DNA of 36,673 nt from Candidatus Methanoperedens sp. (GTDB taxonomy: Archaea; Halobacteriota; Methanosarcinia; Methanosarcinales; Methanoperedenaceae), in contig JAPMTR010000085.1 in the NCBI GenBank assembly GCA_026552975.1, positions 1 to 36,673 on the forward strand. Reading direction: 5' to 3'. The translations under genes were made by a program, and so were the position numbers. Positions 1-6,727 of this stretch are shown in pieces; position 1 is the stretch's first letter, and each line of letters begins with the position of its first letter. A model generated the notes under the pieces. That model was not told where the DNA came from. It searched no databases and was given only the letters and a program-made list of their open reading frames with translations.

Positions 1-273
1 AACGCCCACTTTTCCAGTAAGGTATTGAAGACCTTTCTCAGGAATTGTCCTTTGAGGGGCCGATATGAAATTTAACTGTTCTGTTGATCTATCATTCTTA
101 AGGTCATAGTAAAATCCAGCAAAATTCGAAGCATTCCAGCTCGTTAGAACTGAATTATTCGAAACTGCACCACGTATCTCTACTTTAGATACTTGTTCCA
201 CTGCACTTACCGGGTATGCTACAATAAAAAGCATCATAACCGCTAATGCAACAGCTAATATTCGTTTAGTCAT
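1..273 (-). CDS. S-layer protein, N-terminal part (runs off the window)
   Basis: The first 91 residues are visible; the gene continues past base 1. It starts with a Sec-type signal peptide (MTKRILAVALAV, a hydrophobic core, then VSA/VE around residue 24). The mature part begins with EIRGAVS and, about 20 residues later, NFAGFYYDLKND, the pattern I know from the Methanosarcina S-layer duplication domain (PF07752). Such proteins form the outer lattice of the cell and are usually anchored through their C-terminus, which is not visible here. The ATG at 273 has a strong Shine-Dalgarno sequence (GGAGG, 284-288). The gene lies behind a long leader that appears structured (313-448). It is absent from a simple ORF list only because it is cut by the window edge. 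Confidence 0.8.
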   Translation of the reverse strand, partial: MTKRILAVALAVMMLFIVAYPVSAVEQVSKVEIRGAVSNNSVLTSWNASNFAGFYYDLKNDRSTEQLNFISAPQRTIPEKGLQYLTGKVGV

Positions 274-312
274 ATTTTCTTTTCCTCCATATTTTATATG
301 GTATATTTTGTT

Positions 313-448
313 CTCCTTTGAGATATGCCGATCTAACGGCAAGGAGTGATAGTCATCTCAGACTGAACTTTCGTTCAGCCGCCATCGCTTTAAAACCGCC
401 CTATCAGGACAGCCACTATAATGGCGACCATTAAGGCGATTTTATCAC
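313..448 (-). promoter_or_regulatory. Structured 5' leader of the S-layer gene (candidate cis-regulatory RNA)
   Basis: Read on the - strand, this stretch folds into several helices. They are GTGAT/ATCAC (444-448 with 346-350), AAAATCGCC/GGCGGTTTT (435-443 with 392-400, one G-U pair) enclosing GCCA/TGGC (422-425 with 412-415), and GGCTGAAC-GAAA-GTTCAGTC (373-380 with 361-368). The last has a perfect GNRA tetraloop. Next to the gene a TGCCG/CGGCA hairpin (337-341 with 326-330) competes with a CTCCTT/AAGGAG pairing (341-346 with 313-318), which also overlaps the closing helix. This is the layout of a switch-like leader. I recognise no known riboswitch class in it. Confidence 0.5.
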
Positions 449-536
449 CCTCTATTTAATCCCATCTTGGATTACAAACGATTATAGTAATTACCCTATT
501 AAATCTTTTGTGGTCAAAACATGCATGCACGGGCGC

Positions 537-620
537 AATTGACGATTAAGACTTCACGTATTGTCGATTTGATACGACTTTTTTATATAAATTGACGAAG
601 CTTTCATGTTCAATTGACGA
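537..620. repeat. Three copies of AATTGACGA
   Basis: The nonamer AATTGACGA occurs at 537-545, 590-598 and 612-620, in the same orientation, upstream of the AIM24-family gene. It could be a regulator binding site. The rest of the 274-699 gap holds the S-layer leader and AT-rich sequence with TATA-like stretches (about 580-590 and 679-691). I see no gene in it. Confidence 0.3.
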
Positions 621-699
621 ACAAATTCGTGACTTCCCAACCAGACAAATGTCATATTATGCACCAGATTTATGATCCGATAATATATATTAGTACAAT

Positions 700-1368
700 A
701 TGCAGCATGAAATCATGTATAAACCAGCTTATACCCTGCTTGAAGTAAAACTGGAAGCAGGAGAACGAATAGAGGCTGAATCGGGTTCTATGGTCTATAT
801 GTCCCCGGGGATAGAGATCATGACAAAAGCAAAAGGCGGCGTATTTGGAGCACTTACCAGAGGACTGCTTGGTGGTGAATCTTTCTTCACAAATACGTTT
901 ACAGCAAGCTCAAAAGGAATTGTTGGACTTGCGCCGCCTTACCAGGGTGACATTGCCCATCACAGGCTGAATGGAGAAACACTGTATATACAGAGTGGAA
1001 GCTATATGGCATCAACTCCTGAATTAAGTCTTGATACAAAATGGGGCGGTGCAAAATCATTTTTCTCAAGAGAAGGATTGTTCCTTCTTAAAATGGCAGG
1101 AATAGGCGACGCTTTTATCTCAAGTTTTGGTGCGATCCATGAAATAAAATTAAAGGGTGAGTCATTCATTATTGATACAGGGCACATGGTGGCTTTTACT
1201 GATGGTTTGGACTATAAAGTAAAAAGAGTTGGCGGTCTTAAATCAACCATATTTAGCGGTGAAGGTCTTGTTGCCGAATTCAAGGGAACTGGGACTCTTT
1301 ATTTACAGACAAGAAGTATGAATTCATTCATTGATTGGTTGATGCCATTTTTACCAAAAGGTGGATAA
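700..1368 (+). CDS. AIM24 / TIGR00266 family protein
   Basis: This 222-residue protein matches the AIM24 (old DUF124, TIGR00266) family, which folds as a double-stranded beta-helix barrel. Typical family features are the opening KPAYTLLEVKLEAGE, then AESGSMVYM, the glycine-rich GGVFGALTRGLLGGESFF, and repeated blocks such as FKGTGTLYLQTRS near the end. Length is normal for the family. Its biochemical role is not established; eukaryotic AIM24 is linked to mitochondrial architecture. No signal peptide or membrane span is visible. It stands alone, and an inverted repeat follows at 1403-1460. No clear Shine-Dalgarno precedes the ATG, so the transcript may have a short leader. Confidence 0.85.
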   Translation: MQHEIMYKPAYTLLEVKLEAGERIEAESGSMVYMSPGIEIMTKAKGGVFGALTRGLLGGESFFTNTFTASSKGIVGLAPPYQGDIAHHRLNGETLYIQSGSYMASTPELSLDTKWGGAKSFFSREGLFLLKMAGIGDAFISSFGAIHEIKLKGESFIIDTGHMVAFTDGLDYKVKRVGGLKSTIFSGEGLVAEFKGTGTLYLQTRSMNSFIDWLMPFLPKGG

Positions 1369-1402
1369 ACTGTAAGTTATATCCGCCAAACATATAATGA
1401 AC

Positions 1403-1460
1403 AACGAACTGGTACGAACTCAAAACTAACTCATTGTAATAAGAGTTCGTCCAGTTCGTT
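1403..1460. terminator. Long inverted repeat between convergent genes
   Basis: AACGAACTGG (1403-1412) pairs with CCAGTTCGTT (1451-1460), and after one bulged T (1413) ACGAACTC (1414-1421) pairs with GAGTTCGT (1443-1450). This gives an 18-bp stem with a 21-nt loop. It lies between the ends of the AIM24-family gene and the DUF1894 gene. The left arm shares the 16-mer CGAACTGGTACGAACT with 20441-20456, another convergent gap. A bidirectional terminator or a small dispersed repeat are both possible. Confidence 0.55.
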
Positions 1461-1472
1461 TTAGTTCGGTGC

Positions 1473-1757
1473 TTAAAAATCGCCCATTTTTCCTGATCTA
1501 AACCTTTCTACCTCTTCCTTTCCAGGGATCCTTAACACAAAACATCCATGGCAGGGCTTCACATAAGGCATGATAATATAATCATTGTCAACAGCGATCG
1601 GTATCGGCGGCACACCTACAAGGTAATTGTCAAATATTTTGAAACCCGCAGGTACAAAAAATATCTCCTTGAAATTTTTTTTTATATAATCGGCACATTC
1701 CTTAAAAGAGCTATTTGGCAGCAATATCTCATAATTCATCTCGTCAACACAGCCCAT
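1473..1757 (-). CDS. DUF1894 family protein (methanogen-associated)
   Basis: This 94-residue protein resembles DUF1894 (PF08979), a small family found in methanogens and relatives; the structure of M. thermautotrophicus MTH1880 represents it, as I recall. Visible family features are YEILLPNSSFKECADYI, then GVPPIPIAVD and a conserved CHGCF. The ATG at 1757 has a GGGGTGA Shine-Dalgarno five bases upstream, which favours it over the internal Met at 1739. It overlaps the DUF1890 gene by 22 nt and is the last gene of the marker-14 operon, so a role near methyl-coenzyme M metabolism is plausible. Its function is unknown. Confidence 0.75.
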   Translation of the reverse strand: MGCVDEMNYEILLPNSSFKECADYIKKNFKEIFFVPAGFKIFDNYLVGVPPIPIAVDNDYIIMPYVKPCHGCFVLRIPGKEEVERFRSGKMGDF

Positions 1758-2173
1758 GACTTCACCCCGTCAATTTGTGCGCGAAGGGGTGTTGGATTAT
1801 GAACAGCTTTTGCCGCAATAATGATCGAATCTTCGCTTGCTTTAATAAGCGGATCAATATCTTTTCCAAAAATAACTGCTACAGTCTTTGCTTTTGAAAT
1901 TGATTTTATTGTCGCAAGATACGAAATACCGCTATCGCTATGGATAAAAACAAAACAAAGATCAAAATCGGATTTCTTATCTACAATAGCGCCTATACAC
2001 CTGTCAATATCCATTACTTTCTTGATATAATGTTTTTCAGGATCAGAATTAAGAAGAAGACTTATAGCAGCTTTATTTCCTGCCGCAGTAACTTCAAATC
2101 CCTCTATATTTAATTTATTTGCAATATACAATGCTGATGCCGTCTGTACAGGCAGTTCAGGGCATCCCATCAT
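1736..2173 (-). CDS. DUF1890 family protein (methanogen-associated)
   Basis: The protein matches DUF1890 (PF09001), a Rossmann-like family restricted to methanogens and relatives. It opens with MMGCPELPVQTASALYIAN and carries the family's glycine and hydrophobic pattern. The listed start is the first ATG, at 2173, but homologues usually begin with KALLMMGCP. That segment is encoded just upstream (ATA AAA GCA CTT CTT), with a GGGAGG ribosome site at 2197-2202 spaced eight bases from the ATA at 2186-2188. Translation may therefore begin at a non-ATG codon. The gene follows marker 14 by 20 nt and overlaps DUF1894, so the three are probably co-translated. Function is unknown. Confidence 0.75.
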   Translation of the reverse strand: MMGCPELPVQTASALYIANKLNIEGFEVTAAGNKAAISLLLNSDPEKHYIKKVMDIDRCIGAIVDKKSDFDLCFVFIHSDSGISYLATIKSISKAKTVAVIFGKDIDPLIKASEDSIIIAAKAVHNPTPLRAQIDGVKSWAVLTR

Positions 2174-2193
2174 AAGAAGTGCTTTTATGATAA

Positions 2194-3696
2194 TTACCTC
2201 CCTTTAGATCGTTCATAATATTCCATTCGCTGTTTCAGGACGCATGCGCCTCCCCTTATACCTCCGATGGGATTCTTTGGTACTCCCATCGAATTCATAC
2301 AGCGCGCCATTACAGCTGCGCCGCGGGCAAGACCATCATCCACGAATACTATCTGTTCTCCTGGATCTTTTAAAAAACCAAGATTTTCAATGCTTTTTAC
2401 AATTAAATTAGGTTTGCAGCCTGTGATCGCCGCCCTTCCTGTTAAGCCAATTGATGTCCTTTCAGTTACAAGCTTATTTTCAATTGCAAGTTTCACAATT
2501 CGCTCGACCATTGTTGCGCAAACAAGGTCAAGGGTCGCAAACATCGTTCTTAAACCATCTTTAGAATATATTTCCGAACCAATGTCCGTCAAACCTGACA
2601 TCAGGCTTCCGTTTATTCCCACATCGCAGCCAATAAGGATAACACCAATTTCCCTGGCAGCAGCAGGATCTACAGGCACACTCCCATATCGGTCTACATT
2701 ATCTGGCACGATCTCTATTTTTATCAGGTCATTGATCCTGGCAGCATACATCTGGATCTTACTGCCTTTTGAAAGCCATATCAAGCGTTCTTTGGATTCG
2801 CTAAAGAGGTCAAGCGCAGCGCCATACCTTTTATCCACAAGACCTGTTCCTTTAATGATCGCATCCGGGATAGCCCCCGCATAACCGCAAAGATTCGCGA
2901 TCGTTCTGGCATATGGTATTTCAGAATTAGTAATGCGACCTTTCAGGGTCGTCCCGAAATCCATCGAAAAAACTGGATTCCTAAAATCCACTCCAGACCA
3001 TTTGGCGCCTTCTTTGATTCCAGCTGTGGCAAGTTCTCCTTCCATTTCGTTTGCAACGATCTCTACACCTGTTGATCCTACAGGTGGGAGAACACCACCG
3101 ACCGCACCGGTAAATACGATCTTATCTATAAGAGTGCGGTTTTTGAATTTGGCCGGGATGTTATCGATAGACATTGCAGGGACCATCTTTTTAGGCGGGA
3201 TCCCGGCAAGAAGACAACCATCTGCAAGAGCCTTTATGAATTCACCCACTTCATGCGGAGATGAAAAACCTGCCACAACACCTGTTGACCGCACCGCAAA
3301 ATCAAGGTCAGTGGTGATATCAAGATTCACGGCTTCATGCGCTTCAATAAGCGTATCCCTCACAAGTTCCGCAATAGATTCCTTTGTCAGTGATACTCCA
3401 TTAAGCGTTGATCCAAAAATCCTCTCATTGGGTTTGGGTTTTCTGACATCCCGTGTCATTTTAACGGTCTTGTTCAAAACGTGAGTTCGACCATCTTTCA
3501 TATTTGTGGCGGTCAGTATACATTTTGTTGTCGTGTTTCCCACTTCAATGGATGCAACGATAAAGTAAGCTACAAACTCTGCCAGTTTGAGATCACCTTT
3601 CAATTCAAAGGATTTTATGTATTGGCTTTGTGCAATTCTTGGTTTTTTCCCGAACATGCAGCCCAGCAAAAATTTAACCGGATTTTCCATATTCAC
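2194..3696 (-). CDS. Methanogenesis marker 14-type protein (ASKHA-fold ATPase)
   Basis: About 500 residues. After a roughly 45-residue N-terminal segment comes an actin/hexokinase-like first motif (SIEVGNTTTKCILTATN), a second phosphate-motif-like block (SMDFGTTLKG, near residue 240) and a third glycine-rich block (VLIGCDVGINGSLMSGL). I recognise it as TIGR03285, methanogenesis marker 14, a family known only from organisms with methyl-coenzyme M reductase; its biochemical role is unproven. No iron-sulfur cysteine pair like that of the related 2-hydroxyacyl-CoA dehydratase activators is obvious. It overlaps the methyltransferase gene by 23 nt and leads into DUF1890 and DUF1894. ATGs at 3696 and 3690 are both possible starts. 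Confidence 0.75.
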   Translation of the reverse strand: MNMENPVKFLLGCMFGKKPRIAQSQYIKSFELKGDLKLAEFVAYFIVASIEVGNTTTKCILTATNMKDGRTHVLNKTVKMTRDVRKPKPNERIFGSTLNGVSLTKESIAELVRDTLIEAHEAVNLDITTDLDFAVRSTGVVAGFSSPHEVGEFIKALADGCLLAGIPPKKMVPAMSIDNIPAKFKNRTLIDKIVFTGAVGGVLPPVGSTGVEIVANEMEGELATAGIKEGAKWSGVDFRNPVFSMDFGTTLKGRITNSEIPYARTIANLCGYAGAIPDAIIKGTGLVDKRYGAALDLFSESKERLIWLSKGSKIQMYAARINDLIKIEIVPDNVDRYGSVPVDPAAAREIGVILIGCDVGINGSLMSGLTDIGSEIYSKDGLRTMFATLDLVCATMVERIVKLAIENKLVTERTSIGLTGRAAITGCKPNLIVKSIENLGFLKDPGEQIVFVDDGLARGAAVMARCMNSMGVPKNPIGGIRGGACVLKQRMEYYERSKGR

Positions 3697-4390
3697 CTGT
3701 TTTCAATTTCCATTGTATTCGACGCAATATCCCACGCATGGTCTGTACCTCGCGTCCCGTCAAGTCACAACGACCTAATATTCTGCGAAGCATAAGCTTT
3801 GTCTTATCTTCTTTATGTTCTTTATATTCTACATCGTCCAGTACTTCATCTATATGCCCATATAATAGATCAATATCAGAATTTTGTGCCAGGTACCTCA
3901 CTCCGCTTTCAACATCGCTCAGTTCATAAAGAACGACAGCTACTGCATGGGAAAGGTTCATACTGGAATATATCGGACTTGTAGGAATATTCACAATATA
4001 ACTGCAAATTTCAAGTTCTTCGTTTCGAAGACCCGCATCCTCTCTTCCGAATACCAAAGACACGACACCAGAATTTCCGGCAAGCTTGTCTTTCAATTGC
4101 CTCGGACTATATGCCGGTATCCTGAAGTGTTTATTGTCAGTTTTTCCAGGAAGACCTGTCATTCCCACGATAATATTTGAGTCTTTCAGGGCATCCTTAA
4201 GAGAGAACTCTATTCTCGCTTTCTCAATTATATCATAAGCATGGACAGCCATAAGGTGAGCCGGCCTGTCAAGCTCACATGGGTTTAGAAGCACGAGTTC
4301 TTCAAAACCGAAATTCTTCATAACACGAGCTACTGAACCCACATTGCCGCTGTAGATGGGTTCAACAAGGACTATTCTAAAGGTAAGCAT
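3674..4390 (-). CDS. RNA 2'-O-methyltransferase of the TrmH/TrmJ (SPOUT) family
   Basis: The 238 residues begin FRIVLVEPIYSGNVGSVARVMKNFG, the N-terminal block of SPOUT 2'-O-methyltransferases. The knot-forming motifs follow: VSLVFGREDAGL, CSYIVNIPTSPIYSSMNLSHAVAVVLYEL. The combination NIPT...SMNLSHAVAV is typical of TrmJ, which methylates ribose at position 32 of tRNA using S-adenosylmethionine. A C-terminal helical extension follows, as in TrmJ. It is the first gene of the operon leading to marker 14. Substrate assignment within the family is inferred. Confidence 0.85.
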   Translation of the reverse strand: MLTFRIVLVEPIYSGNVGSVARVMKNFGFEELVLLNPCELDRPAHLMAVHAYDIIEKARIEFSLKDALKDSNIIVGMTGLPGKTDNKHFRIPAYSPRQLKDKLAGNSGVVSLVFGREDAGLRNEELEICSYIVNIPTSPIYSSMNLSHAVAVVLYELSDVESGVRYLAQNSDIDLLYGHIDEVLDDVEYKEHKEDKTKLMLRRILGRCDLTGREVQTMRGILRRIQWKLKTGEYGKSG

Positions 4391-4440
4391 GGATAATGGA
4401 ACCGAATTTTTTGAGATTTATTGTTCAGATAACCTATCTA

Positions 4441-4477
4441 AATAGCAAAAGCTATTAAAAAGCTATTCATTAATAGC
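4441..4477 (+). promoter_or_regulatory. Four AATAGC/GCTATT half-sites upstream of an RHH gene
   Basis: AATAGC-4-GCTATT (4441-4456) is followed by GCTATT-4-AATAGC (4462-4477), ending three bases before the ATG at 4481. The alternating half-sites look like an operator for tetrameric ribbon-helix-helix binding, so autoregulation of the downstream gene is likely. Confidence 0.5.
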
Positions 4478-4480
4478 AGT

Positions 4481-4996
4481 ATGGGCGAAAAGAAGCAGTT
4501 GAATGTTAGAATACCTCTTGAGCTGCAAGAGAAAATAGAACAGGATGGCAGACCCAAAGTTGATATCGTTATAGAAGCCCTGGAACTTTATTTTGCTAGC
4601 AAGATGCATCAACATACTAGCAACACTGATGATTCAGCTATTAAGATTGCTAGCCAAAATGATAGCAAGATAGGTAATATTGATAGCAATTTAATCCAGA
4701 ATTATAACAAAGCTAGCCATAATACTAGCAATTCTAGCAATGATGATAGCAACAGGATCAATAAAAATAACAATAAAGATAATAATATAGAGACTAATGA
4801 TAGTACGATTAGCAGAATAGAGCAACAGGATAGCAACGAGATATTAAGGATGAAGACAGAGATCGAATTCTTAAGGACAAAGATTGACGACTTGCTTAAA
4901 CTGCTGCATCAGGAACAGGTCCTTCACATCCAGACCCAGCGAATGTTAACTGCACCACAGCAACCCCATAATAAATGGTGGCATATCTGGAAATAA
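4481..4996 (+). CDS. Ribbon-helix-helix protein with Asn/Ser-rich linker and coiled coil
   Basis: The 171 residues have three parts. Residues 1-42 look like a ribbon-helix-helix DNA-binding domain: strand KQLNVRIP, helix LELQEKIEQ, helix KVDIVIEALELYFASK. Residues 43-120 are low complexity, rich in Asn, Ser and Asp. Residues 122-155 form a heptad-like coiled coil, and the end is WWHIWK. In the linker the DNA repeats TAGC eleven times, almost always as the serine codon AGC preceded by T, which is the core of the upstream half-sites. No function beyond DNA binding is assignable. It is single and divergent from the methyltransferase gene. A partition-like or repressor role is possible but unproven. 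Confidence 0.65.
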   Translation: MGEKKQLNVRIPLELQEKIEQDGRPKVDIVIEALELYFASKMHQHTSNTDDSAIKIASQNDSKIGNIDSNLIQNYNKASHNTSNSSNDDSNRINKNNNKDNNIETNDSTISRIEQQDSNEILRMKTEIEFLRTKIDDLLKLLHQEQVLHIQTQRMLTAPQQPHNKWWHIWK

Positions 4997-5004
4997 GAAA
5001 AAAA

Positions 5005-5048
5005 GTATCCGTGTATATCCGCGAAATCAGCGTCATCCGCGTTCTATT
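5005..5048. repeat. ATCCGCG-type intergenic repeat
   Basis: The stretch contains TATCCGTG, ATATCCGCG and GTCATCCGCG in tandem, a pattern I recognise as a common dispersed intergenic repeat in many prokaryotic genomes. It fills the gap between the RHH gene and the end of mptD. I assign no function. Confidence 0.35.
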
Positions 5049-5054
5049 CAAATA

Positions 5055-5411
5055 TTACATTTCCTCAATTTTATATATACTCATAAGGGGATAATCATTC
5101 CCTTCATCATAACACATTTGTACATGCGCTATAACATTTTTGTACAAAACCTGGATGCTTACGTGAAGCATACGCCCTTCAAGTTCGCAATATCCAAATC
5201 CTGGATTTTGTTTCCTCTTAACCATTTCACTATCGATCGTGACGCTAATGCTTCGTACATATGGCTGGACGCCTATGCTTTCTTCTATGATCCTTGAAAG
5301 CCCTTCGATCATATCAACATTGATGGGTGTGCCAACGAACTGATGATACAATGCGCCAAGCTTTATACCGGCTTCAAAAACAGCCATATCGCGATTATTG
5401 ATCTGTGTCAT
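5055..5411 (-). CDS. mptD: Archaeal dihydroneopterin aldolase MptD
   Basis: The 118-residue protein has the length and motifs of the PF04038 (former DUF372) aldolase, including FEAGIKLGALYHQFVGTP near the N-terminus and a central YVRSISVTID. MptD cleaves 7,8-dihydroneopterin to 6-hydroxymethyl-7,8-dihydropterin and glycolaldehyde on the way to tetrahydromethanopterin, the C1 carrier of methanogens and methanotrophic archaea. It is cytoplasmic and forms a tetramer in the family. It overlaps the end of pssA by 17 nt, so translation is coupled to a lipid gene, an odd functional pairing. Confidence 0.85.
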   Translation of the reverse strand: MTQINNRDMAVFEAGIKLGALYHQFVGTPINVDMIEGLSRIIEESIGVQPYVRSISVTIDSEMVKRKQNPGFGYCELEGRMLHVSIQVLYKNVIAHVQMCYDEGNDYPLMSIYKIEEM

Positions 5412-6075
5412 TCTTCCTCCATATCGGACTTAAAACATATGCCATGATCAATAATAAAAGGAGTAATATACCCTTCTTTAAAAGACCAGAGTAATTAAAA
5501 TAATATAATATGATATCAAATAAAAGAACAATCGCCATTGGTGCAAGAACTATGGGGTTTTTTATCTTTGGATAATTTATTGTGCTGACCATTAATATAG
5601 ATAAAATGAAAAGAAGTGCGGGAAAAATAATACCATAATATGGAACAATATCTTTTACAAATATGAACAGCGCGACAATAAAACCTCCGGCAGTTATTGG
5701 AATACCTTCAAACCCATCTTTTTTCCCTGAAACATTGAACCTGGCCAGGCGCAATATCCCGCAAACCATAAAAAGACCGGGAAAAACGATCAAAGAATAA
5801 TTATTATCAAGTGTAACAAAAGCTACTACTGCTGGAGCCACTCCAAATGATATCACATCTGACAGCGAGTCAAGATTGGCACCAAGTACACCTGTTCCGG
5901 AGTATCTAGCTACCGCTCCATCAGCTCCATCAGCTATCACAGCAAGAAAGATCAACACCAGGGCGCTTTCTATCTGTCCGTTCAGGGTCATCAGGATCGA
6001 GGCAAATCCAAATAAGGCATTGAAAAGGGTAATTATATCTGCAGGTTTTATAAGTTTCAGAATATTTTGTCCCAT
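5395..6075 (-). CDS. pssA: CDP-archaeol:serine transferase (archaetidylserine synthase)
   Basis: This is a CDP-alcohol phosphatidyltransferase with the full metal-binding motif. Counting from the GTG at 6084, the residues are D52, D55-G56, A59-R60, G68, D72 and D76 (ADGADGAVAR followed by GANLDSLSD). Six or more hydrophobic helices cover the chain, so it is an integral membrane enzyme. It would condense CDP-archaeol and serine to archaetidylserine. I prefer the ATG at 6075, preceded by AGTGA, over the GTG at 6084. It sits between asd and mptD with 10 nt or overlap on each side. In Haloferax, PssA together with PssD is needed for archaeosortase A processing, and artA is in the same operon here. 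Confidence 0.88.
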   Translation of the reverse strand: MGQNILKLIKPADIITLFNALFGFASILMTLNGQIESALVLIFLAVIADGADGAVARYSGTGVLGANLDSLSDVISFGVAPAVVAFVTLDNNYSLIVFPGLFMVCGILRLARFNVSGKKDGFEGIPITAGGFIVALFIFVKDIVPYYGIIFPALLFILSILMVSTINYPKIKNPIVLAPMAIVLLFDIILYYFNYSGLLKKGILLLLLLIMAYVLSPIWRKNDTDQ

Positions 6076-6085
6076 ATTTTTCACT

Positions 6086-6727
6086 TTAATTTTTACAGAA
6101 TTTATCTTTCTTTACAGCGATAATAGTCGCCCCTGCTTTTAACACATCATTCAACTTTACCCTGGTAACATATCCTTCCGGCAATATTACATCAACGCGC
6201 GAACCAAAACGGATCATACCAATACGCTCACCCCTTTTTAGTTCCGTCCCTTCACTGATATACGATACGATGCGCCTGGTCAATACCCCTGCGATCTGCG
6301 TCAATTCAAGGGTTCCTGTTGTAGTCTTCATGACAATATGATTTCTTTCATTAACCTCTGAATCCTTGTTAAACGCAGGGATATATCCTCCTGGTTTATA
6401 ATCAATGTGAGTCACTATTCCAGAAAGCGGTGCCCGGTTCACATGGACATCATGGATATTCATGAATATACAGATCGTCCTGTTCTGTATAGATATTACT
6501 TTTCCATCAGCCGGTGAAACTGCATCATCCTCATCCCCGGTTGGATAACGTTGCGGATCGCGAAAAAAAATAATGAAAAAAATGGTAAGAATGGATGCTA
6601 CTATAAATAAGAGAAAAAGTATCGATGATAGCATAATAGATCCAGATAGAGACCTGGAACCGAACCATGTCAGAATCGCAATTAACGCGATCCCCAATAT
6701 CCATGAATATGAACCCTTAGCCAGCAT
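6086..6727 (-). CDS. asd: Archaetidylserine decarboxylase (PSD family)
   Basis: After two N-terminal membrane helices the chain has the phosphatidylserine decarboxylase core: RDPQRYP, VSPADGKV, FMNIHDVHVNRAP, then RFGSRVDVILP. Family members cleave themselves before the Ser of the G-S pair (Ser182 if counted from 6745) to make the pyruvoyl cofactor. The product would be archaetidylethanolamine. An in-frame TTG at 6745 exists, but the ATG at 6727 gives the usual length of about 213 residues. It overlaps artA by 11 nt and is followed at once by pssA, the preceding step of the same pathway. Confidence 0.88.
   Translation of the reverse strand: MLAKGSYSWILGIALIAILTWFGSRSLSGSIMLSSILFLLFIVASILTIFFIIFFRDPQRYPTGDEDDAVSPADGKVISIQNRTICIFMNIHDVHVNRAPLSGIVTHIDYKPGGYIPAFNKDSEVNERNHIVMKTTTGTLELTQIAGVLTRRIVSYISEGTELKRGERIGMIRFGSRVDVILPEGYVTRVKLNDVLKAGATIIAVKKDKFCKN

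Noticed and set aside
397-439. A 13-codon frame on the - strand (MVAIIVAVLIGRF) with a GGTGAT upstream, resembling a tiny membrane peptide
   Set aside because: The same bases form helices of the proposed S-layer leader, and the frame is too short to support as a gene.
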